From: Ampullaceana balthica
Taxonomy: Eukaryota; Mollusca; Gastropoda; Lymnaeidae
Assembly: GCA_944989445.1 (NCBI GenBank)
Contig: CALYLW010000052.1
Span: 1,696,142-1,760,141, forward strand
Length of the DNA stretch: 64,000 bases
Direction: 5' to 3'
Below the pieces are notes generated by a model. That model was given only the letters and a program-made list of their open reading frames with translations. It made no database searches and was not told the origin of the DNA. Shown piece after piece: positions 31,454 through 45,489 of the stretch. Made by a program: the position numbers and the translations under genes. The number at the start of each line of letters is the position of its first letter. Within the stretch, counting starts at the first letter, position 1.

Positions 31454-33020
31454 CACAATTTGTTTCTTTCGTTATTTCTATTCACACAAAGTCCAACTTT
31501 TAAAATCATATTATCAAAACATTGTTGCTGGTTGTTTGAAAGTCTTGAGTCTGTTTGTTTTTGTTTGATAATTTGAAAGATTAATTGAGGGTGTATCCAT
31601 CCAACGCTAGGATCCATTATTTGGGGTTGTATCCACTCAACTCTAGGATCCATTATTTGGGTGTGAATATATCCATTGAGAACATACGACGAGCTTGGTT
31701 TATATTTCCCGCAATAATTATGTGGCAGTTTTCGAAACATTGTCGATTCAAGAGGAAATTATTGATAGGAAAGAAAAAAATCCTTTGAACAAAAAGGTGG
31801 AGGAATCAAGAGCGGTGTTGTTATCTTAGAGAATTAGACTTTATGGCAGTGAAAATAAAAGAAGTTTGATGACTACAACGTAAAAAGACAGAGGTAGAGT
31901 TATATCAGTCTTTTTACATTCCCATCAAAGTCAGTTTTACACTGCTATCAAAGTCAGGTTTACACTGCTATCAAAGTCAGTTTTACACTGCTATCAAAGT
32001 CAGTTTTACACTGCTATCAAGCTTGGAAGAATGAACATGTCAATGTTAGCTAGATCAAGCTGACAGTTTCCATCTGTACCTCCTTCCTTTTTTTATAATG
32101 ACTCTTTGATATTGGAGTCTTGTATTTTGTAAACGCTTTAGAAGAGTACTAATATCTGGACCACTTACAAACCAATAACATGTACCTTAGTTAAATATTT
32201 TACATACGTCATACCCAGGCATTTAAACCTTTACTTGCATCACAGCCAGACATTTGACGTTAACCATAGTTAAATACTTTGCAAACATGCATAAACATTT
32301 ACTAAATATCTTAGTTAAAATTGTGAGATACATCATTACCAGACATTTAACGCATACAACAGTTTAATATTTTACTTACATCGTATGCAGACATTTGCCA
32401 CATACCTTAGTTAACATATTTACATACACAAAAACCAGACGTTTTACAAATCCCATTGTAGAATTACTGTCATACTGAAAGAGATCATTTTGTTTACTGT
32501 ATTTGTACAAAGTGATAACAAGGGTTCTCAATATATGTGCCGTTATAGAGCACGTTGTTTTAGTCAAGATGACATCCAATTACATCCAGAATTACTCCTA
32601 TTAGTAACGCTTGAATTTTTATTTGTACAAAATGGATGCACCTTTGTTTGCGTGACAAGTAAATAAAAATCTGAGAAGCACTGATTATTCAAATTTCAAA
32701 ATAAACATAAAAGTATATTTTCCGTCCATCAGTGATGTGTTTACATGTTTGATGCGTTTACATGTTTGATGTGTTTACATGTTTGTCAGTTGTTTCAAGA
32801 TTTCTTTCGTTGTTGCTACATACTACGTCATCTGTGATTTTTTTATAAAATTACCCGTGTATCATTTAAAAAAACAATAGAAATGTTAATGAGACATTTA
32901 GTTAATTTCATATATATGTGCTGATGAAGGCATTGGCCGAGATGTTTACTCTTGTTTAAGTGGAAGAATAAAGCTCAAATTTATTGTTTTCATACAAAAT
33001 GTGTGTGTGTATTTTGTATT
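31454..33020 (+). other. Probable 3' UTR / downstream region of the transporter
   Basis: After the stop, candidate polyadenylation signals AATAAA occur at 31854 and 32967, with another in AAGTAAATAAAAATC near 32660. Short tandem repeats lie at 31585-31680 (two copies of a ~38-bp unit), 31914-32025 (22-bp TTTACACTGCTATCAAAGTC) and 32725-32785. Which signal is used cannot be told. Confidence 0.5.
32921..32944 (+). ncRNA. Possible hammerhead-like core (Penelope-type remnant)
   Basis: CTGATGAAGGCATTGGCCGAGA has the hammerhead order CUGAUGA, a short GGC/GCC stem, then GAGA where GAAA is required for activity. Penelope-like retroelements are known to carry hammerhead motifs. The one-base departure and unverified outer stems make this tentative. 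Confidence 0.3.
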
Positions 33021-33021
33021 T

Positions 33022-36000
33022 TAGAGTCAATGCTGATAGAAACATAACTGAGAGACATAGAGTCAATGTTGATAGAAACATAACTGAGAGACATAGAGTC
33101 AATGTTGATAGAAACATAACTGAGAGACATAGAGTCAATGTTGATAGAAACATAACTGAGAGACATAGAGTCAATGCTGATAGAAACATAACTGAGAGAC
33201 ATAGAGTCAATGTTGATAGAAACATAACTGAGAGACATAGAGTCAATGTTGATAGAAACATAACTGAGAGACATAGAGTCAATGTTGATAGAAACATAAC
33301 TGAGAGACATAGAGTCAATGTTGATAGAAACATAACTGAGAGACATAGAGTCAATGCTGATAGAAACATAACTGAGAGACATAGAGTCAATGTTGATAGA
33401 AACATAACTGAGAGACATAGAGTCAATGTTGATAGAAACATAACTGAGAGACATAGAGTCAATGTTGATAGAAACATAACTGAGAGACATAGAGTCAATG
33501 CTGATAGAAACATAACTGAGAGACATAGAGTCAATGTTGATAGAAACATAACTGAGAGACATAGAGTCAATGTTGATAGAAACATAACTGAGAGACATAG
33601 AGTCAATGTTGATAGAAACATAACTGAGAGACATAGAGTCAATGCTGATAGAAACATAACTGAGAGACATAGAGTCAATGTTGATAGAAACATAACTGAG
33701 AGACATAGAGTCAATGTTGATAGAAACATAACTGAGAGACATAGAGTCAATGTTGATAGAAACATAACTGAGAGACATAGAGTCAATGTTGATAGAAACA
33801 TAACTGAGAGACATAGAGTCAATGCTGATAGAAACATAACTGAGAGACATAGAGTCAATGTTGATAGAAACATAACTGAGAGACATAGAGTCAATGCTGA
33901 TAGAAACATAACTGAGAGACATAGAGTCAATGTTGATAGAAACATAACTGAGAGACATAGAGTCAATGTTGATAGAAACATAACTGAGAGACATAGAGTC
34001 AATGTTGATAGAAACATAACTGAGAGACATAGAGTCAATGCTGATAGAAACATAACTGAGAGACATAGAGTCAATGTTGATAGAAACATAACTGAGAGAC
34101 ATAGAGTCAATGTTGATAGAAACATAACTGAGAGACATAGAGTCAATGCTGATAGAAACATAACTGAGAGACATAGAGTCAATGTTGATAGAAACATAAC
34201 TGAGAGACATAGAGTCAATGTTGATAGAAACATAACTGAGAGACATAGAGTCAATGTTGATAGAATCCTAATTGAGAGACATAGAGTCAATGTTGATAGA
34301 AACATAACAGAGACATAGAGTCAATGCTGATAGAAACATAACTGAGAGACATAGAGTCAATGTTGATAGAAACATAACTGAGAGACATAGAGTCAATGTT
34401 GATAGAAACATAACAGAGACATAGAGTCAATGTTGATAGAAACATAACTGAGAGACATAGAGTCAATGTTGATAGAATCATAACAGAGACATAGAGTCAA
34501 TGTTGATAGAAACATAACTGAGAGACATAGAGTCAATGTTGATAGAAACATAACAGAGACATAGAGTCAATGTTGATAGAAACATAACTGAGAGACATAG
34601 AGTCAATGTTGATAGAAACATAACTGAGAGACATAGAGTCAATGCTGATAGAAACATAACTGAGAGACATAGAGTCAATGTTGATAGAAACATAATTGAG
34701 AGACATAGAGTCAATGTTGATAGAAACATAACTGAGAGACATAGAGTCAATGTTGATAGAAACATAACTGAGAGACATAGAGTCAATGTTGATAGAAACA
34801 TAACAGAGACATAGAGTCAATGCTGATAGAAACATAACTGAGAGACATAGAGTCAATGTTGATAGAAACATAACAGAGACATAGAGTCAATGTTGATAGA
34901 AACATAACTGAGAGACATAGAGTCAATGTTGATAGAAACATAACTGAGAGACATAGAGTCAATGTTGATAGAAACATAACTGAGAGACATAGAGTCAATG
35001 TTGATAGAAACATAACTGAGAGACATAGAGTCAATGTTGATAGAAACATAACTGAGAGACATAGAGTCAATGTTGATAGAAACATAACTGAGAGACATAG
35101 AGTCAATGCTGATAGAAACATAACTGAGAGACATAGAGTCAATGTTGATAGAAACATAACTGAGAGACATAGAGTCAATGTTGATAGAAACATAACTGAG
35201 AGACATAGAGTCAATGTTGATAGAAACATAACTGAGAGACATAGAGTCAATGTTGATAGAAACATAACTGAGAGACATAGAGTCAATGCTGATAGAAACA
35301 TAACTGAGAGACATAGAGTCAATGTTGATAGAAACATAACTGAGAGACATAGAGTCAATGTTGATAGAAACATAACTGAGAGACATAGAGTCAATGTTGA
35401 TAGAAACATAACTGAGAGACATAGAGTCAATGTTGATAGAAACATAACTGAGAGACATAGAGTCAATGTTGATAGAAACATAACTGAGAGACATAGAGTC
35501 AATGTTGATAGAAACATAACTGAGAGACATAGAGTCAATGCTGATAGAAACATAACTGAGAGACATAGAGTCAATGTTGATAGAAACATAACTGAGAGAC
35601 ATAGAGTCAATGCTGATAGAAACATAACTGAGAGACATAGAGTCAATGTTGATAGAAACTAACTGAGAGACATAGAGTCAATGCTGATAGAAACATAACT
35701 GAGAGACATAGAGTCAATGTTGATAGAAACATAACTGAGAGACATAGAGTCAATGCTGATAGAAACATAACTGAGAGACATAGAGTCAATGTTGATAGAA
35801 TCCTAATTGAGAGACATAGAGTCAATGCTGATAGAAACATAACTGAGAGACATAGAGTCAATGCTGATAGAAACATAACTGAGAGACATAGAGTCAATGT
35901 TGATAGAAACATAACTGAGAGACATAGAGTCAATGCTGATAGAAACATAACTGAGAGACATAGAGTCAATGCTGATAGAAACATAACTGAGAGACATAGA

Positions 36001-38140
36001 GTCAATGTTGATAGAAACATAACTGAGAGACATAGAGTCAATGTTGATAGAAACATAACTGAGAGACATAGAGTCAATGTTGATAGAAACATAACAGAGA
36101 CATAGAGTCAATGTTGATAGAAACATAACTGAGAGACATAGAGTCAATGCTGATAGAAACATAACTGAGAGACATAGAGTCAATGTTGATAGAAACATAA
36201 CTGAGAGACATAGAGTCAATGTTGATAGAAACATAACTGAGAGACATAGAGTCAATGTTGATAGAAACATAACAGAGACATAGAGTCAATGTTGATAGAA
36301 ACATAACGAGAGACATAGAGTCAATGTTGATAGAAACATAACAGAGACATAGAGTCAATGTTGATAGAAACATAACTGAGAGACATAGAGTCAATGTTGA
36401 TAGAAACATAACAGAGACATAGAGTCAATGTTGATAGAAACATAACTGAGAGACATAGAGTCAATGTTGATAGAAACATAACAGAGACATAGAGTCAATG
36501 CTGATAGAAACATAACTGAGAGACATAGAGTCAATGTTGATAGAAACATAACTGAGAGACATAGAGTCAATGTTGATAGAAACATAACAGAGACATAGAG
36601 TCAATGTTGATAGAAACATAACTGAGAGACATAGAGTCAATGTTGATAGAAACATAACAGAGACATAGAGTCAATGTTGATAGAAACATAACTGAGAGAC
36701 ATAGAGTCAATGTTGATAGAAACATAACTGAGAGACATAGAGTCAATGTTGATAGAAACATAACTGAGAGACATAGAGTCAATGTTGATAGAAACATAAC
36801 TGAGAGACATAGAGTCAATGTTGATAGAAACATAACTGAGAGACATAGAGTCAATGTTGATAGAAACATAACTGAGAGACATAGAGTCAATGTTGATAGA
36901 AACATAACTGAGAGACATAGAGTCAATGTTGATAGAAACATAACTGAGAGACATAGAGTCAATGCTGATAGAAACATAACTGAGAGACATAGAGTCAATG
37001 TTGATAGAAACATAACTGAGAGACATAGAGTCAATGTTGATAGAAACATAACTGAGAGACATAGAGTCAATGTTGATAGAAACATAACTGAGAGACATAG
37101 AGTCAATGTTGATAGAAACATAACTGAGAGACATAGAGTCAATGTTGATAGAAACATAACTGAGAGACATAGAGTCAATGTTGATAGAAACATAACTGAG
37201 AGACATAGAGTCAATGCTGATAGAAACATAACTGAGAGACATAGAGTCAATGTTGATAGAAACATAACTGAGAGACATAGAGTCAATGTTGATAGAAACA
37301 TAACTGAGAGACATAGAGTCAATGTTGATAGAAACATAACTGAGAGACATAGAGTCAATGCTGATAGAAACATAACTGAGAGACATAGAGTCAATGTTGA
37401 TAGAAACATAACTGAGAGACATAGAGTCAATGTTGATAGAAACATAACTGAGAGACATAGAGTCAATGTTGATAGAAACATAACTGAGAGACATAGAGTC
37501 AATGTTGATAGAAACATAACTGAGAGACATAGAGTCAATGCTGATAGAAACATAACTGAGAGACATAGAGTCAATGTTGATAGAAACATAACTGAGAGAC
37601 ATAGAGTCAATGTTGATAGAAACATAACTGAGAGACATAGAGTCAATGCTGATAGAAACATAACTGAGAGACATAGAGTCAATGTTGATAGAAACATAAC
37701 TGAGAGACATAGAGTCAATGTTGATAGAAACATAACTGAGAGACATAGAGTCAATGTTGATAGAAACATAACTGAGAGACATAGAGTCAATGTTGATAGA
37801 AACATAACTGAGAGACATAGAGTCAATGTTGATAGAAACATAACTGAGAGACATAGAGTCAATGTTGATAGAAACATAACTGAGAGACATAGAGTCAATG
37901 TTGATAGAAACATAACTGAGAGACATAGAGTCAATGTTGATAGAAACATAACTGAGAGACATAGAGTCAATGTTGATAGAAACATAACTGAGAGACATAG
38001 AGTCAATGTTGATAGAAACATAACTGAGAGACATAGAGTCAATGTTGATAGAAACATAACTGAGAGACATAGAGTCAATGTTGATAGAAACATAACTGAG
38101 AGACATAGAGTCAACGTTGATAGAAACATAACTGAGAGCG
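33022..38140 (+). repeat. Giant 36-bp minisatellite, ~5.1 kb, about 142 copies
   Basis: The unit is AGAGTCAATGTTGATAGAAA plus CATAACTGAGAGACAT. Two unit types differ at one base (AATGTTG / AATGCTG); the C type recurs every 2-5 units. A 34-bp variant (AACAGAGAC) is confined to two clusters, about 34300-34880 and 36090-36670. A rarer GAATCCTAATTGAG variant occurs at about 34261 and 35796. Because 36 is a multiple of 3, long frames stay open on both strands; no start context, homology or splice signal supports a protein. Confidence 0.97.
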
Positions 38141-38950
38141 AGTTAATGTTGCTATAAATGGAAATGAGGGAGTAACTTTTTAAAACATTTCCTTTATCTC
38201 TCTGTAAGTCGGATATTTTGAAAGTTATTCCTACTTGTTACTAATAGTGGGCGAGTGTTTAAATACAGTTGTTTATTAGATTATGCTAACTGTGTTAAGT
38301 AGTATGTGATATTTTCTACGTTTTTTTAAATTTGTATGTGATTCTTTGCGCTCTATTCTTTTGATCAACATACAATCTTTTGTTCTTGGTAAAGCGTTCA
38401 TAGACCATCTAAAATATAAACAGTCCAATATCAAAAATGTGTATATTTTTGTATATGAAATAATGATTTCGTGCATATAGTTATATGATATTGTAAAGAG
38501 AATTTTGTACACAAGTGAATACACATTTATATCATCTTGATATCAAACTGATGATTGTTAACAATTCTAAAAATAATATTGATACATGTGTTTACATACG
38601 TACATCATGTGACATCTAGAAATATAACTTTGTTTACTTAAAGTACACCATATCACAGCCTAGAAATAGAACCATCATCGTTTTTTAATCATTGGAAAAT
38701 ATCAACAGATTGAAATATGTGTCTAATATATCAATATGTGTGCACATTATGTGTGTGACAAGACACAAGAAAAAATACTTAAGCCAAATGGACACAAGAA
38801 ACGGACACAAGAAACGGACACAAGAAACGGACAAAGCCAAACTGCAACTAAAGAAAGTGCTCCTTGCATATCTGCTGTCATCCGAGTCACGGACGTATGC
38901 ACACCTCCGATTATTAAATACATTTCTTATAAGAGTCATTGAGTCATCCT
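38141..38950. other. Intergenic, no feature recognised
   Basis: AT-rich; three copies of ACACAAGAAACGG at 38780-38830. Confidence 0.5.
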
Positions 38951-38964
38951 TGTTATTTATTTTT

Positions 38965-39155
38965 TAACTAGTGAACATTAATGTCAATATTCATTTGTTA
39001 ATTAGTGAACATTAATGTCAATATTCATTTGTTAATTAGTGAACATTAATGTCAATATTCATTTGTTAATTAGTGAACATTAATGTCAATATTCATTTGT
39101 TAATTAGTGAACATTAATGTCAATATTCATTTGTTAATTAGTGAACATTAATGTA
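38965..39155. repeat. 34-bp tandem repeat, about 6 copies
   Basis: The unit is TTAATTAGTGAACATTAATG plus TCAATATTCATTTG; nearly identical copies. Confidence 0.95.
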
Positions 39156-41160
39156 ACAATTTTTTTTTCATTTTCACAGAGTAAGAGAAATGTTCACATG
39201 ACACAATTAAATGTTACATGTAGGACGTGAATAAAATAATCTAACTTGACTGATGTGATTTTACTTGAGTCATAGTGTTAGTTCGAGGCGATCTAAAAAA
39301 ATCATACATTTTGTCATTTCATGTACTTTTTTAAAATTGATTTTTGTTTTATCAATATTGTTAGAATTTTAATGTCTAAAACTGAGGTTATTTTGTTCCT
39401 GGTGTTGTTGACAATGTGTATGACTCCAGCATTTTATTCCTTCATTCAAACGAGTTCTCCATGTCAGTTTACTGTCCACATTAGCAATTGACTTAGTCAG
39501 ATCAACATCTCTTTGATTGTTAGAAATCGTACACAAAACTTTTTATGTTTGTTGTTTAAAATTTGATTCATTTGCTAGAGATATTAAATCAATTATAACA
39601 ACACTTTCGTGAAGTTTATATTTTCTGTTAAAATGTTCAAATGATCAAAATTCTGAGAACGACATTTGGTGTACACACAAGGACCAAATGTCAATACCAC
39701 GTACAAATACACATTTTATTGCATGAAATGCAGAGTTTTATGGCTATGAATATGCGTATGTCGTGCTCATTACAGGATGAAATAGACTCGGCTTAAATAG
39801 GAAGATATGTTAACGTAGGTCAAACCTATTTGGTGCTAGCCTATGGTTTAGTCACAATAAACTAGGACTTAGACATGGTTGATGGCTGGCACTTAGTACT
39901 TACAGCTCGTCCAGTTACTACATACAAGAACTAGGTTGGCATTTAAAGGCTAGTGTTGTTACCTCTCTGTGGTCCACAGCAATCACACGTTGTTGGCATA
40001 ACTTTCCTTGATTTATCTCCCTTTCCATTTAAAATAATTTTAAAAAAAAATATTTTTAAAAATTAATTTCAAACGATGATACATATGTTCCCCAATGAAG
40101 CCCCATAGATCGTGTGTGACAACATTGGAAGGACAAGGACACATTCTCGCCATCAGGTTTGACTAAACAGTTTGAAATTCCCGGTTGACAGCAACCGAAT
40201 TTTGTGCTGTAAAAATGGAATCTGAAGAAAAAAATGTAAGGAATAATTTAGTATCAAGTAAATTCATATCTTTCTTTTATGATTTCATTTAAGTTATTTT
40301 GAGCTTAAAGTTTGGTAAAAAATGATTGGTATTCTTGTTCCTATAATTTTAAATATTTTTAATGAATAGTTTCGCCTTATTCGGTAGTTCATGTAGGAAA
40401 ATATTTTAAGAGAAAATTACTCACAAAATCCTAGCAAAGTACAAGAAGGATTTCAGAAGAAAAATAATGTAATATATTGCATCTGGATATAGATTTCAGA
40501 ATAATCCTATATAATAAAAAAAACAAGTTTCTGTCCTTTCTGTCCCGTTATCTATAGCGATTGGTCCCTCAAACACATGTGACTCCTACAGCCAATCATA
40601 TTGAGCAGGTTTACGCCATTTACGCGGACGTTCAAAACGAGTTATTTTTGGTGCAGTATTTCTTCCAAGACTTAGGATTTATAGTAAAAAGCTCTGTTTT
40701 TACGAGTTATTTATTTTAACTATAATGAATAGTATTTTTGACGTGATGCACATGTAATGCCGGTCGAGACGGCTGTTGGAGGGGAGTTACAACATGCCAC
40801 CGAACGGTGGCGGAACGTCCTTGGACGGGCTTTTTTGCTCGTTATACAATAATGAGACACGATTTTCTTTGCGTATGGAAAATAAAATAAAAAGTAATTT
40901 TTTAAAAATGACGTCGAAGTGTAAAGCTGATTAAGGAGACCAAATAAGATGTGTTGCCAGAGATCAGGAAAGATAAAAACAGATCTACTGCAATTGTTAA
41001 AAATTAAATGGCTTATCTCCCTTAACTGCCCTATTTCTAGCGCCAAGACTAGATGAGGTCATTAAAATATGTTTTTCAACAAAGTTCCGTCATCTCTCCA
41101 TGCTGGACGGTTCAGTGAAAATTGTCATTGGAGTTGACAACTTATCTGCACACTCTTAAA
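39156..41160. other. Intergenic; possible transposon pieces near 40500-40700
   Basis: Around 40510-40560 TATATAATAAAAAAAACAAG and TCTGTCCTTTCTGTCCC, and at 40640 TTATTTTTGGTGCAGTA, resemble parts of the elements near 44055 and 59825. A 108-codon minus-strand frame at 40720-41046 has no recognised homology. Confidence 0.4.
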
Positions 41161-41164
41161 GATA

Positions 41165-41465
41165 TTTTCTGTGTTGGTGAGTTGATATTCACTTTATTTG
41201 AGTTGATATTTTCTTTGTTGGTGAGTTGATATTTTCTGTGTTTGTGAGTTGATATTTTCTTTGTTTAAGTTCATATTTTCTTTATTGGTAAGTTGATATT
41301 TTCTGTGTTGGTGTGTTGATATTTTCTTTATTGGTAAGTTGATATTTTCTGTGTTGGTGTGTTGATATTTTCTTTGTTGATGAGTTGATATTTTCTGTGT
41401 TGGTGAGTTGATATTTTCTCTGTTTGAGTTGATATTTTCTGTGTTGGTGAGTTGATTTCTTGTTT
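41165..41465. repeat. ~23-bp tandem repeat, about 12 copies
   Basis: The unit is GAGTTGATATTTTCTGTGTT plus GGT, with variants TTTGTTG and TTTATTGGTAA. Confidence 0.93.
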
Positions 41466-41917
41466 GTTGGTTTCCAAAGTACTGGTACTTCTCTATTCTG
41501 GAGTCTAGCATTCATTTTAGTAAGACAGGTCATTAAAGAAACAAACAAAGATAGAAAAATTTCTTCGTGCATGTACAGACAAAAGTAAAAAAGAAAAAAA
41601 GAAAAAGAAATAGAAACTTAATAATACAATAACAAAATAACCAAGGGAAAGAACTATTTAATGTCTCGTTTTACTTGAGAGCAGGAGTAACTCATCCCAT
41701 CCGCCTTCCCACAATGCGCTGGTGCTGAAAGGAAATTTCCCGGTCAGAGAGATACAATCCGCTTCTCATTTATTCATGGGACAAACAAAACGGAGAAGAA
41801 ATATGACGTCACAGTGAACAAAAAAGGAAAGTAATAATAATAAACTAGTGAGAGAAACAGCGGGTCTCATGTCTACATTGTTTCACGGCCCAGATCAGAA
41901 CACGACAATTCTATAAA

Positions 41918-42333
41918 GGGGCCGTCCATAAATGACGTCACGTGATATTGGCCTATTTTTCGCTCCCCCTCCCCACTCGTCACGCGTCGTCACAACAACG
42001 TAGATCTCCCTTCCTCAAATATGACGTCACAAAGCTTTCTCTCTCTCTCTCCCCCCCCCCATTTTTCTATTTGAAAAAGAGCATGTGTCAAAGCACTTTT
42101 TGTCATTTAATTATGTATTTAGTTTAAGGCTGCACTCAAATATCGTAACACAAGTGAAGCCATGTAAAACGTCATTAAATAAATTGTAAGAAATCAAATA
42201 TTTAAGAGGAAAGTTTCATTTAAAGTTGTCAGTTTTCTCAAACACCCTTTCCCCCTCGTCACAAATCGTCACAAATGTGTGGATCCCCCCCCCCTTTTTT
42301 TTTAGGTGCGTGACGTCATTTATGGACGGCCCC
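41918..42333. mobile_element. MITE with CRE-containing inverted repeats, copy 1
   Basis: Both ends are GGGGCCGTCCATAAATGACG followed by TCACG (25-bp perfect inverted repeat). The ends include TGACGTCA, the CREB/ATF consensus. The interior holds C-runs and further ATGACGTCAC strings. A second copy is at 57442-57827. Confidence 0.9.
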
Positions 42334-42589
42334 AAAGTCATAATAGAAATATTTACAAATGTGACCCCCCCCCCTTTTTCATCTAAATTAATAACATGGA
42401 AACCGTTTATCGATTTTTATATATTTACGAAAATTAAAGAAAAAAAGTAAGGGTTTGTAATACCCGCATTAGGGTGGCCAGGTACAGTAGCATTCTCCAA
42501 ACACAAAAGTCAACCCTAAAATTACCCAATAGAAAACTTTTAAATGGGCCGTCGTGTTTTCACTGGAGGTTTATTACCGAATACTTCTT

Positions 42590-42597
42590 CTTCTTCT

Positions 42598-42632
<35 letters not shown>
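42590..42632. repeat. (CT)n microsatellite
   Basis: CTTCTTCTTCTT then CTCTCTCT, about 40 bp. Confidence 0.95.
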
Positions 42633-42884
42633 AAGGCTCGATACTCAATCTACACCAGTGGGACCTAGAAACCATTATACACAAACAAACAAACAAACGA
42701 CCAGGCAGTCAGACACAGTTTTGTCCAGCTCAATAAACTCGCGTTGTTTACGAGACGGAGATCAAAGGAGAAGAAATTCGCCACGTCTACGAGTAGCTGA
42801 GATAGCCGGCTAACGTAGCCAGTTTTACGGCAGTGTTTCGTTGTCTGTTGGGTTGGTGGAATAACTCTTTAGTGTTGGATGACA

Positions 42885-43130
42885 TGACCAGAGGCGGAGA
42901 GCTAGGGTATTGAGTTGGTACAGAGGCGAAGTTCTAGGGTATTGAGTTGGTAAAGAGGCGAAGTTCTAGGGTATTGAGTTGGTACATAGGCGAAGTTCTA
43001 AGGTATTGAGTTGTAAAGAGGCGAAGTTCTAGGGTATTGAGTTGGTACAGAGGCGAAGTTCTAGGGTATTGAGTTGGTACAGAGGCGAAGTTCTAGGGTA
43101 TTGAGTTGGTACAGAGGCGAAGTGGAAGGG
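42885..43130. repeat. 32-33-bp tandem repeat, about 8 copies
   Basis: The unit is AGAGGCGAAGTTCTAGGGTA plus TTGAGTTGGTAC. Confidence 0.93.
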
Positions 43131-43149
43131 TAGTAAGGCCATAGGTTGG

Positions 43150-43355
43150 TACAATATACATCCTCTCTTATACAATATTCATCCTCTCTTATACAACATA
43201 CATCCTCTCTTATACAACACACATCCTCTCTTATACAATATTCATCCTCTCTTATACAATATACATCCTCTCTTATACAACATCCATCCTCTCTTATACA
43301 ATATACATCCTCTCTTATACAACACATATCCTCTCTTATACAACATATATCATCT
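43150..43355. repeat. 21-bp tandem repeat, about 10 copies
   Basis: The unit is CATCCTCTCTTATACAATAT plus one base, with ACAAC/ACAATA variants. Confidence 0.95.
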
Positions 43356-43446
43356 ATTCTAAATCTATTGTAATAATAATTAACTTATTTTCCATTGCGT
43401 CTCTAACAATGGTAGAGATATTAAATAAAGTTTTTAAAATTATAAA

Positions 43447-44660
43447 ATACTAGCAAAAGACCCGCGTGCGCAGCGGAAAATTATGAATTAAGTTAAAGAA
43501 CCCGCGTAACACCCATTCAAAACACCAATTGATTTCAATCTGGATCGTGACCGATATACTTGTTTGTCAATATTTTTAAAGGTCGTGTAAAATCAAATGA
43601 GGTTGGAGATTTAATGATGAGTAAGTTTTATATAGCTCATATAAAGAAAAATATACATTTTGGCCCATGTCCCCCTGAGAGAGATAATTTTATATTTGTT
43701 TAACCTGTTTCATGCTTCTACCTACACGGGAAATAGGATAATTAGTGATGAGTCAGTTTTATATAGCTCATATTAGGACAAAAACTACTTTGGGCCCCCA
43801 GCCTCCCATGAGGGGGACTTCTAAAATTCTTTTTCACCAATTGTCGTCGTAACAGTGTACTCAGCAAGTTCCCAAAGTTTTATGCTTCTACCTACACGGG
43901 TAATCGGAGAATTAGTGATGAGTCAGTCAGTGAGGGCCTCGGGCTTTTATATATTATATATTTACGCTCAATTATCACTGCCGCCTAACGTTGAGGGAAA
44001 TCACTCTGCTTTTTTAAAATTTTGCGTTGTAAGCAGTGCTGATTGACTCAAATAGTTATTTTTTGGTGCAGTAATTTGGTGCGCTGCTTTCTAAAATTAG
44101 TTTTAAAATCGTGTGGTGATTAGCACTGTAAAAATTATTATATAAATGCTTTGTTTAATTTTCAGGAATATTTCGTGCTTATCATACAAGGATAAGTTAC
44201 TTGGGCTTTTGACCCCCCAAAAAGTGGGCGCCATAGGCACCCTACAACCTCAATTTAAATTACTTTGTGTACATTTAAGGTAGTTTAATATTACGTAGCT
44301 ATCATACAAGGACAAGTTTGTTGGGCTTTTGAAAAAAGTGGGCGCCGTAGGCGCCCTAAATAAAAAGGGCGCCACAGTAAAACCTATATTATATAATACT
44401 TTGTTAACATTTTAGGAATATTTCGTATTTATCATACAAGGATAAGTTACTTGGGCTTTTAACATAAAAAATAAAATTTTAAAAAAACAAACTATTATAA
44501 AATACTTTGTGTACATTTAAGAAATTTTAATATTACGTATTTATCATACAAGGACAAGTTAGTTGGGCTTTTGAAAAAGGTGGGCGCCGTAGGCGCCCAT
44601 AAAAAAGGGGGCGCCGCAGACGCCACGGCGCCGCAGCACAAACTAGTTAGTATGGATTAT
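43447..44660. mobile_element. Probable non-autonomous mobile element with internal ~110-bp repeats
   Basis: Opens with ATACTAGCAAAAGACCCGCG; the last recognisable part is CACAAACTAGTTAGTATGG. Inside are GGTGCAGTAATTTGGTGCGC at about 44067 (also at about 59835) and four related blocks of ATCATACAAGGACAAGTT followed by GGGCTTTTGA and GTGGGCGCCGTAGGCGCCC. No coding region. Class not assigned. Confidence 0.55.
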
Positions 44661-44809
44661 ATAACTTGGAAATTAAATATTTCTTTAAATCTATCACTAA
44701 AATATTGGATTTTGGATGATTTCATACTGTTTTTTTCGTAACACTCAACAACATTTAAAATATTATTGTTAATTTTCTCTCAGAAATGACTTTTTCTTCA
44801 GTCAGGGTA

Positions 44810-45215
44810 CATGTAATAACATTACATAGTTGTTCACAAGTCAGTAATAACATTACATAGTTGTTCACAAGTCAGTAATAACATTACATAGTTGTTCACA
44901 AGTCAGTAATAACATTACATAGTTGTTCTCAAGTCAGTAATAACATTACATAGTTGTTCACAAGTCAGTAATAACATTAGATAGTTGTTCACAAGTCAGT
45001 AATAACATTAGATAGTTGTTCACAAGTCAGTAATAACATTAGATAGTTGTTCACAAGTCAGTAATAACATTAGATAGTTGTTCACAGGTCAGTAATAGCA
45101 TTAGATAGTTGTTCACAAGTCAGTAATAACATTACATAGTTGTTCACAAGTCAGTAATAACATTAGATAGTTGTTTACAACTCAGTAATAACATTACATA
45201 GTTGTTCATAAGTAT
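44810..45215. repeat. 31-bp minisatellite, about 13 copies
   Basis: The unit is AGTAATAACATTACATAGTT plus GTTCACAAGTC; a block of ATTAGATAG variants occupies the centre. Confidence 0.95.
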
Positions 45216-45489
45216 TGAATCTCATCATATTTTGTCTGTCAGGAATGTTGTAACAAGGGATGTATTTACTCAACAAACTAAGGGCTGGTTGATATTCTTA
45301 TTCCGTGTCATTATTTTGTTAGTTTTTGTACATGTCGGGGACTTATTATGATTTTTTTAGTTTATTTGAATGCTAGGAACTAGAAATCATTAATTTTTTA
45401 TTTTGACCATGTAGATGCCTTTCTATTGTTAATTTGACTCTGCGTTTTTTGGACGTCAAAATAAAAGTCTAGATCCCGGGTTCTGAATC

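Noticed and set aside
32956..38129. Very long open frames (400-520 codons) on both strands in the 36-bp array
   Set aside because: The period is a multiple of three, so all frames without a stop in the unit remain open. No homology, no splice context, and several frames are open at once.
40720..41046. 108-codon minus-strand frame
   Set aside because: No recognised domain or supporting signals; composition like surrounding intergenic DNA.
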